Source: an uncultured Pelagibacteraceae bacterium (GTDB lineage: Bacteria > Pseudomonadota > Alphaproteobacteria > Pelagibacterales > Pelagibacteraceae). From it: 64,000 bases of DNA. The notes beneath the pieces were generated by a model. That model was given only the letters and a program-made list of their open reading frames with translations. It was not told where the DNA came from and searched no databases. Made by a program: the position numbers and the translations under genes. Location of the stretch: contig CACLXL010000004.1 of assembly GCA_902610975.1 (NCBI GenBank), positions 2,501-66,500 of the forward strand. The letters run 5' to 3'. Below, in pieces: positions 57,421 through 64,000 of the stretch (positions are counted from its first letter, which is position 1; every line of letters begins with the position of its first letter).

Positions 57421-58101
57421 ATGGAACAAGACATTGCTACTCAAATAGTTGGTTTAGGCGGCGCCTCTGATTTCTCATTATGGAGCCTTTTTATGAGAGC
57501 AGACTTTGTAGTAAAATTTGTAATCATACTTCTTATTGCAAGCTCAATTTTTTCATGGGCTTTAATCTTTGATAAATTAAAATTATTTAAATCAATAAAT
57601 AAATCAACGGAGGATTTCGAAAAAAAATTCTGGAAAGCAAAATCAGCTGAAAATTTTAATAATAGTTTACCGGTAAATTCCAATGATCCAGCAACATTAA
57701 TTTTTAAAGCAGCAATGGCAGAACTTATCAAAACAAAAAGACAATCCTCTGCAATCCAATCGGCAAGAGTTGAAAGAATTTTAGAAATCGCAACGGATAA
57801 TGAAATGAAAAAAGTTGAAAAAAATTTCACTTATTTAGCTACAATAGGGTCTACTGCTCCTTTTATAGGATTATTTGGAACTGTTTGGGGTATCATGAAT
57901 TCTTTTCAATCTATAGCTATTTCAAGAAATACAAGTTTAGCAATAGTAGCTCCAGGAATAGCCGAGGCTTTGTTTGCTACTGCTTTAGGCTTACTTGCAG
58001 CCATCCCAGCAGTTGTAGCTTACAATAAATTTAACAGTGACTCTAGACGCTACTTTTCAAAAATAGATAATTTTTCAAAAAGATTTTTATCAATAATTTA
58101 A
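57421..58101 (+). CDS. tolQ: TolQ
   Basis: 'LFMRADFVVKFVIILLIASSIFSWALIFDK', 'YLATIGSTAPFIGLFGTVWGIMNSFQSIA', 'IAPGIAEALFATALGLLAAIPAVVAYNKF'-type motif. Confidence 0.95.
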   Translation: MEQDIATQIVGLGGASDFSLWSLFMRADFVVKFVIILLIASSIFSWALIFDKLKLFKSINKSTEDFEKKFWKAKSAENFNNSLPVNSNDPATLIFKAAMAELIKTKRQSSAIQSARVERILEIATDNEMKKVEKNFTYLATIGSTAPFIGLFGTVWGIMNSFQSIAISRNTSLAIVAPGIAEALFATALGLLAAIPAVVAYNKFNSDSRRYFSKIDNFSKRFLSII

Positions 58102-58103
58102 AG

Positions 58104-58517
58104 ATGGCTTTAAAAACAAATCACTCTAAAAATGAACCAATGAGTGAAATAAATGTTACTCCATTTGTAGATGTAATGCTTGTTCTTTTAATTATCTTTA
58201 TGGTTACGGCTCCTTTGCTTACAGTTGGTGTTCAAGTAGATTTACCAGAATCAGCAGCTGACTCTTTACCTGATGATCAGGAGCCACTCACAATAAGTAT
58301 TAATTCTAAAGGAGAAATTTATATACAGGAACACCAAGTAACTTATCAAAAAATGGTCCCTAAGTTATTAGCAATCGCAAAAAACAGAACTGATACCAGG
58401 ATTTATGTAAGAGGAGATAAAAATATTAATTACGGAAGAGTTTTAGAAGTAATGGGAACACTTTCAGGCGCTGGTTTTTCAAAAGTTGCATTAATTTCTG
58501 AACCCTATAAAAATTAG
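58104..58517 (+). CDS. tolR: TolR
   Basis: 'MSEINVTPFVDVMLVLLIIFMVTAPLLTVGVQVDLPES'. Confidence 0.95.
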   Translation: MALKTNHSKNEPMSEINVTPFVDVMLVLLIIFMVTAPLLTVGVQVDLPESAADSLPDDQEPLTISINSKGEIYIQEHQVTYQKMVPKLLAIAKNRTDTRIYVRGDKNINYGRVLEVMGTLSGAGFSKVALISEPYKN

Positions 58518-58525
58518 GATGAAAG

Positions 58526-59332
58526 ATGATAAAGAGTTTATTTTATTCCATAACCTTTCATTCAGTAATGATATTATTAACTGTTTTGAGTTTACCGTTT
58601 ATGCTTAGAGAGCCAATTGAATTACCCCCTATAGTTTCTGTTGAGTTAATACAGATATCAGATAAAACTAATATTCCTTATGCACCTAAAGCTAGAAAAA
58701 TTATAGAGGAGACAAAAAAAAAGGAGGAAAGAGTTGTTTCAGAACAAGCACCCCCAGCTGCAAAAGCTAAGGAAAAACCAGATAGAATACCTTTACCTAA
58801 TGAGAAAAAAGAGGAAAAAAAAATAGAAAAAAAGAAACAGAATCCTGAAGAAGTTAAACCTGAAATTAGGCAATCCTCAGAATTTGAAAAAAAAGAAATA
58901 ATTGATACTAACCAAATCGCAGCCCTGATAGATAAAGCTAAAGAAATTGAAGCAGTTGAGCAAAAAGAAAAAAATAAAATTACCCAAAGTAATAAAAAAA
59001 ATTCTTTTGCTTCTGGACTTACATTATCAGAGGAAGATGCACTTAGAGCGCAAATTTTTGGATGTTGGAGTGTTCCTTTAGGCTTACCTTACGATGAGGA
59101 TTTGCTTGTTAGAATTAAGTTACAACTTAAAAAAGATGGTACAATAATGAAATCTGAAATTTTAGATCATGAAAGAATGAATAGGCCTGGTCAAAAGTTT
59201 TACAAAGTTTTAGCTGAAAGTGCTTTAAGGGCTGTCAGACTATGTCAACCGCTCAAAGTTCCACCTACTGGATATGAAAAATGGAAAGATCTTCAATTAA
59301 ATTTTAACCCTGTTGAAATGTTAAAAGGATGA
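58526..59332 (+). CDS. tolA: TolA-like protein
   Basis: N-terminal TM, Lys/Glu/Pro-rich middle, C-terminal '[57 protein letters not shown]'; position in the tol operon. Confidence 0.85.
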   Translation: MIKSLFYSITFHSVMILLTVLSLPFMLREPIELPPIVSVELIQISDKTNIPYAPKARKIIEETKKKEERVVSEQAPPAAKAKEKPDRIPLPNEKKEEKKIEKKKQNPEEVKPEIRQSSEFEKKEIIDTNQIAALIDKAKEIEAVEQKEKNKITQSNKKNSFASGLTLSEEDALRAQIFGCWSVPLGLPYDEDLLVRIKLQLKKDGTIMKSEILDHERMNRPGQKFYKVLAESALRAVRLCQPLKVPPTGYEKWKDLQLNFNPVEMLKG

Positions 59333-60669
59333 TAAAAAATTTATTTTATTTAATTATTTTAAACCTTTTCCTTAATAGCTTTTCCTACGCATTAATAGAG
59401 GTAGATATTACAAGAGGAAATTTAGACCCACTTCCAATCGCTGTCTCCCCTTTACATGTAGATATAAAATCGCAGGAGATTAAAGATATTAAAGTAAAAC
59501 AATTAGGAGAAAATATTTCAAAAATAATAGAAAAAAATTTTAAAAGCACAGGATTATTTAATCCACTAAAAAAAGAGGCATTTGTTCAAAAACCTGATAT
59601 AGCTCATCTAAAACCAAGGTTTGAAGATTGGCGACTGATAAAAGCTCAAGCTTTGGTAACCGGTAAATTATTAATTAAAGATGAAAAATTAAAAGTTGAA
59701 TTTAGACTTTGGGATTTGACTGCAGCTAAAGAAATGACAGCTTTAGCGTTTACTACAACCCCATCAAATTGGCGAAGGGTCGCTCATATAATTTCTGACA
59801 AAATCTATGAAAGACTTACAGGGGAAGAAGGATACTTTGATACAAGAATAATTTATGTTGCTGAAAGCGGACCTAAAAATCAAAGAATTAAGAAATTAGC
59901 AATAATGGATCAAGATGGAGCTAATACAAAATATTTAACTTTAGGAAATGAATTGGTTTTGACACCAAGATTTAATCCTACAAACCAAATGGTTACCTAC
60001 ATGTCCTATTTTAGAAATATGCCAAGAGTGTATTTACTTGATATAGAGACAGGCACTCAAGAGGTAGTTGGAAATTTTCCTGGTATGACATTTGCTCCAA
60101 GGTTTTCTCCAGATGGGAAAAAAATAATTATGAGTTTTGCTAAAGATGGAAACTCAGATATTTACACTATGGATCTTGAATCAAGGTTAGTTGAGAGAAT
60201 AACTGATCATTCTTCTATTGATACCTCTCCCTCATTTTCACCTGACGGGAAGTTTATTGCATTTAATTCTGATAGAAGTGGTCTACAACAACTTTACGTT
60301 ATGAGAAGTGATGGGAGTAATGTTAAAAGGATTACTTTTGGAAAAGGTATATACGGTACACCTGTATGGTCTCCAAGAGGTGATCTGATAGCTTTCACTA
60401 AAATGCATAAAGGAAGATTTTTCATAGGAGTTATGAGAACCGATGGATCAGGAGAAAGACTGTTAACCGAAAACTACTACCAGGAAGCGCCTTCATGGTC
60501 ACCTAATGGAAGGGTGTTAGTTTTTTATAGAGAAACTAAAGCGGGTGAAAAAGGAGAGGGTTTTAGTGCAAAATTATGGTCTATAGATATAACTGGTTAT
60601 AATGAGAGAAAACTTACCACTAAAACTGATGCTTCAGACCCATCTTGGTCTTCATTATTATCTAAGTGA
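59329..60669 (+). CDS. tolB: TolB
   Basis: Repeated '[26 protein letters not shown]', '[57 protein letters not shown]'. Confidence 0.96.
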   Translation: MIKNLFYLIILNLFLNSFSYALIEVDITRGNLDPLPIAVSPLHVDIKSQEIKDIKVKQLGENISKIIEKNFKSTGLFNPLKKEAFVQKPDIAHLKPRFEDWRLIKAQALVTGKLLIKDEKLKVEFRLWDLTAAKEMTALAFTTTPSNWRRVAHIISDKIYERLTGEEGYFDTRIIYVAESGPKNQRIKKLAIMDQDGANTKYLTLGNELVLTPRFNPTNQMVTYMSYFRNMPRVYLLDIETGTQEVVGNFPGMTFAPRFSPDGKKIIMSFAKDGNSDIYTMDLESRLVERITDHSSIDTSPSFSPDGKFIAFNSDRSGLQQLYVMRSDGSNVKRITFGKGIYGTPVWSPRGDLIAFTKMHKGRFFIGVMRTDGSGERLLTENYYQEAPSWSPNGRVLVFYRETKAGEKGEGFSAKLWSIDITGYNERKLTTKTDASDPSWSSLLSK

Positions 60670-60744
60670 GGTTGAATCTTATGTAAAATATGCTTGAATA
60701 ACTGTGAATAATTTGAAATAACCACATTAAACCTAGGGGAAAAA

Positions 60745-61221
60745 ATGACACTAAAAACGAATTTAAAGAACATATTATTAGTAATCTTTGCAACTTTAAT
60801 ACTTAGCGCTTGTTCAACTGCTAAAAAATCCGGTGATATAGAAGGTGATGTTTACACAGGTAAAGAAACAGTTGAGTTTTTAGCTGCTGGTGTTCCAGAC
60901 AGAGTATTTTTTGCAACAAATAAATCTTCTTTAACAACTGCTTCAAGAGCTACTTTAAGAAAACAAGCTACATATCTTAGAAAAAATAAAAATCTTACTG
61001 TAACTATTGAGGGACACGCTGATGAAAGAGGAACTCGTGAATATAACTTAGCTTTAGGAGAAAGAAGAGCTAATGCTGCCCGAGATTATTTAATGACTTA
61101 TGGAATATCTGGTAAAAGAATTTCTGTGATAAGCTACGGAAAAGAAAAGCCAGTTAATCCAAAATCCTCACCTTTAGCTTGGTCTCAGAACAGAAGATCA
61201 GTTACAGTTAAAGTAAATTAA
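60745..61221 (+). CDS. pal: Peptidoglycan-associated lipoprotein Pal
   Basis: Lipobox 'LSACSTAKK'; OmpA-like 'VTIEGHADERGTREYNLALGERRANAARDYLMTYGISGKRISVISYGKEKPVNP'. Confidence 0.95.
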   Translation: MTLKTNLKNILLVIFATLILSACSTAKKSGDIEGDVYTGKETVEFLAAGVPDRVFFATNKSSLTTASRATLRKQATYLRKNKNLTVTIEGHADERGTREYNLALGERRANAARDYLMTYGISGKRISVISYGKEKPVNPKSSPLAWSQNRRSVTVKVN

Positions 61222-61234
61222 TATTTTATTTATT

Positions 61235-61275
61235 AAAAGACCCTTTGATTTATTCCATCAAGGGGTCTTTTTTTT
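61235..61275 (+). terminator. Rho-independent terminator after pal
   Basis: aaaagaccctttgat-ttattcc-atcaaggggtcttttttttt: hairpin with one G-U-type pair followed by a T-tract. Confidence 0.85.
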
Positions 61276-61302
61276 GCCATTTTATCAAATTAAAAATGAA
61301 TC

Positions 61303-62262
61303 ATGTTGATTGTTAGAAAGACTTTTTTAAGTTTAACGCTTTTGTTAACTCCATTTATTGTTTTTAGCTCTATAATTGCTGAGGAAGAGGAAATTTATTT
61401 AAAATCGATTTCTGATCAAATTCAAGTTATTACAAAGGATCTAAAAACTTTAGAAAAAGCTGTATATCAAAAATCAGATGTATCTTCACAAAACCTTATT
61501 TTGAAAAAAACTGATGGACTTAACGAAGATATTTTAACTAAACATCTTTTAAAGTTAAACGAAATTGAAGATCAATTCAGAGAATTAACTAATAAATTTG
61601 AAGAAGTAAATTTTAAATTAGACAAATTATCGACTAGAGTGACAAAAATTCAATCTGATACCCAACTTCGTTTTTCTGATCTTGAAAATAATGAGTCTGA
61701 GGTTATGCAAACCAAAAAAAGTTTACCTGGTACAAGTAAGCCACAAGATTTCGGAGCAAACCCAGGATATCAAACTACAAATCTTCCGTCTAAACAATCA
61801 ATAAACTCAGTAGAAAGCGCTCAAACTGTAATAACGGAAGAACCTGAAAAGAAAGAGTCATTGCTACCAGATAAACCGCCAGCCGAACAATATGAATTTG
61901 CAGTAAGTTTCATGAAAATAGGAGATTATGAAACTGCTGAGTTTGCATTAAAAGAATTTATAGAAAAAAATAAAGATCATGATCTAGCAGGTAGCGCTCA
62001 ATACTGGTACGGAGAAACATTCAGAATAAGACAATTATATTCAGACGCTGCTACAGCGTATTTAGACGGTTATCAAAATTATCCAAAAAGTAAAAAAGCC
62101 CCAGATAATCTTTTAAAACTTGGAATTACTATGGTTCAATTAGGTGAAAAAGACCAAGGTTGTAAAATGATTTCAGGATTAAAAAAAGAATATCCAAAAG
62201 CGAGTAAGTCTGTGTTACAAAAAGCGCAGTATGAGCAAAAAAAATTCAAATGTAAATCTTAA
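61303..62262 (+). CDS. cpoB: Tol-Pal system protein CpoB (YbgF)
   Basis: N-terminal signal, coiled coil, C-terminal TPR 'AEQYEFAVSFMKIGDYETAEFALKEFIEKNKDHDLAGSAQYWYGETFRIRQLYSDAATAYLDGYQNYPKSKKAPDNLLKLG'. Confidence 0.9.
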   Translation: MLIVRKTFLSLTLLLTPFIVFSSIIAEEEEIYLKSISDQIQVITKDLKTLEKAVYQKSDVSSQNLILKKTDGLNEDILTKHLLKLNEIEDQFRELTNKFEEVNFKLDKLSTRVTKIQSDTQLRFSDLENNESEVMQTKKSLPGTSKPQDFGANPGYQTTNLPSKQSINSVESAQTVITEEPEKKESLLPDKPPAEQYEFAVSFMKIGDYETAEFALKEFIEKNKDHDLAGSAQYWYGETFRIRQLYSDAATAYLDGYQNYPKSKKAPDNLLKLGITMVQLGEKDQGCKMISGLKKEYPKASKSVLQKAQYEQKKFKCKS

Positions 62263-63250
62263 GATTTACTTAAGAAATTCAAAAGACTTTTCTAATATTT
62301 ACTCAAATTTTAAAAATAAATTTAAAAGCTACAAAAAAAAATCTTTTGTAATCGCTGTTTCAGGTGGACCAGACAGTTTAGGATTAGTAGCTTTATCTAA
62401 AATGTATAATTTTGAAAATAAGATTAGTTTTAAATACGTTTTGGTAAATCATAATATTAGAAAAAATTCATCTAGCGAGGCAAAAAAAGTTGAAAATTTG
62501 CTTAGAAGACAAAATATTAAGTTAGATATTATTAATAATTACAAAACCATAAGTAAAAATATACAAGGCGAAGCGAGAAATGCAAGGTACAAGCTTCTTA
62601 CAGAATATTGTAGAAAAAAAAATATTAAAAATTTAGTAACAGCACATAATCTTGAAGATCAAGTTGAAACTTTTTTCATAAGATTATCCAGAGGTAGCGG
62701 GTTAACCGGACTATCATCTATGAATGAGGTAACAAAAATTGAAAGTAGCATAAATCTTTATAGACCTTTGCTTGATGTAAAAAAAATTTCTCTTAAAAAA
62801 ATCTCTGCAAACGTGTTTGGTAACTATATAAATGACCCTTCTAATAAAAATACAAAATATCTTAGAACAAGAGTAAGACATTTACAAAAATACCTTAATA
62901 AAAGTGGAATTAGTTATGATCAAATTATAAAATCAATTAATAATTTAGCCTCTAGTAAAAAGGTCCTAGATGAACATTTTAAAAAAATCTACTTAAATAC
63001 AACTAAAAAATTTAAAAATGAGATTAAAATTGATTTAATTAGATTTAATGATTTAAACAATGAATTGAAAATAAGATTAATTAATAACTCTATAAAAGAC
63101 TTAAAAAGAAATTATTACAACCCTAGGTCAAATAAAGTTTTAAATTTAATAAATAAAATCACTAAGAGGGATTTTAAAAGCTCTACTTTAGGCGGTTGTA
63201 TTTTTTCAAAAAAAAATGATCATATTTCCTTGAAAAAAGAGAAAATATGA
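62231..63250 (+). CDS. tilS: tRNA(Ile)-lysidine synthase
   Basis: 'FVIAVSGGPDSLGLVALSKMYNF', 'YVLVNHNIRKNSSSEAKKVENLL', 'TAHNLEDQVETFFIRLSRGSGLTGLSSM'. Confidence 0.93.
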   Translation: MSKKNSNVNLKIYLRNSKDFSNIYSNFKNKFKSYKKKSFVIAVSGGPDSLGLVALSKMYNFENKISFKYVLVNHNIRKNSSSEAKKVENLLRRQNIKLDIINNYKTISKNIQGEARNARYKLLTEYCRKKNIKNLVTAHNLEDQVETFFIRLSRGSGLTGLSSMNEVTKIESSINLYRPLLDVKKISLKKISANVFGNYINDPSNKNTKYLRTRVRHLQKYLNKSGISYDQIIKSINNLASSKKVLDEHFKKIYLNTTKKFKNEIKIDLIRFNDLNNELKIRLINNSIKDLKRNYYNPRSNKVLNLINKITKRDFKSSTLGGCIFSKKNDHISLKKEKI

Positions 63251-63348
63251 TACTTATCGACAAAATAATGCAATATTTTGTCTTATTTACAACTAATTTA
63301 ATTTTTAAGTATACTTGAGATTTAATAAATAATGATTATTTAAGAATT

Positions 63349-64000
63349 ATGAATGTCAAAAATTTAATAATGTGGGTCATTATAGTCTTACTTTCAGTAG
63401 GGCTATTCAACATGTTTCAAGACCCAAATAAAATTAAATCAGGAAGCAACTCTTTACCTTTTTCAAACTTTTTAAATGAAGTTGATGCCGGTCGGGTTGT
63501 TGAAGTCAAAATTCAAGGAAATAATATCTCAGGAGTTTTAGCTGACGGAAGTACTTTTTCCACGTATTCTCCAAATTACCCAGAACTCGTAGAAAAGCTC
63601 TCATCTAATGGCGTAAGTATCAATGCATCACCGCAAGAGGATAAAATGCCATCTCTGTTAGGAATATTACTATCATGGTTCCCAATGTTATTACTTATTG
63701 GAGTATGGATATTTTTTATGCGTCAAATGCAAGGCGGTAAAGGTGGAGCAATGGGATTTGGAAGATCGAAAGCAAAATTATTAAATGAAGCTCAAGGGAA
63801 AGTTACATTTAACGATGTAGCTGGCGTAGAAGAAGCTAAAGAAGAAGTAGAGGAAATAGTTGAATTTTTAAAAGATCCTAAAAAATTTAGTAGACTAGGA
63901 GGAAAAATTCCTAAAGGCGCTTTGTTAATTGGACCGCCAGGTACAGGAAAAACTTTACTTGCAAAAGCAATAGCTGGTGAGGCTAACGTTCCATTTTTCT
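63349..64000 (+). CDS. ftsH: ATP-dependent zinc metalloprotease FtsH (3' truncated by window)
   Basis: '[29 protein letters not shown]...[94 protein letters not shown]'. Confidence 0.96.
   Translation, partial: MNVKNLIMWVIIVLLSVGLFNMFQDPNKIKSGSNSLPFSNFLNEVDAGRVVEVKIQGNNISGVLADGSTFSTYSPNYPELVEKLSSNGVSINASPQEDKMPSLLGILLSWFPMLLLIGVWIFFMRQMQGGKGGAMGFGRSKAKLLNEAQGKVTFNDVAGVEEAKEEVEEIVEFLKDPKKFSRLGGKIPKGALLIGPPGTGKTLLAKAIAGEANVPFF

Overview
The window looks like an AT-rich SAR11/Pelagibacter-type alphaproteobacterial chromosome segment. It has three parts. (1) The 3' part of a 23S rRNA gene, about 1-1925. (2) A roughly 40 kb surface-polysaccharide island, about 1958-42345. This island holds several nonulosonic-acid modules (three NeuB-family ORFs, two SpsF-like cytidylyltransferases, three DegT/NeuB/SDR-type groups), an amidotransferase/HisH/HisF/AsnB cassette, three NodU-type carbamoyltransferases, a CDP-glucose branch, glycosyltransferases, methyltransferases, an ABC exporter and a MarR-type EPS-associated regulator. 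(3) A conserved core running tRNA-Val, 5S rRNA, rpmJ, pntAA/AB/B, transaldolase, tRNA-fMet, csp, rpsU, TrcR-like, rpmE, suhB, efp, thiE, fba, pgk, tkt, zapA, fthC, ymdB-like, yebC, ruvC-like, tolQRAB-pal-cpoB, tilS and ftsH (partial). The placement between 23S and 5S matches the hypervariable region known from Pelagibacter. The main leads are: (a) a 19-bp palindrome, TTGTTCAA-N3-TTGAACAA, at four sites in the island; at three of them it fills the spacer between a TTGACA box and a TA-rich hexamer, and one of these lies just upstream of the MarR-type gene; (b) rpsU with no ATG/GTG/TTG start; (c) thiE split by an apparent one-base deletion in an A-tract; (d) a MOC1/phage-type RuvC-like resolvase in the yebC-ruvC-tol slot with no adjacent ruvAB; (e) a glycosyltransferase CDS whose stop codon lies inside tRNA-Val; (f) a NeuB paralogue lacking canonical active-site motifs; (g) two micro-ORFs linked by ATGA overlaps. 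All family calls were made by reading motifs, with no database search.
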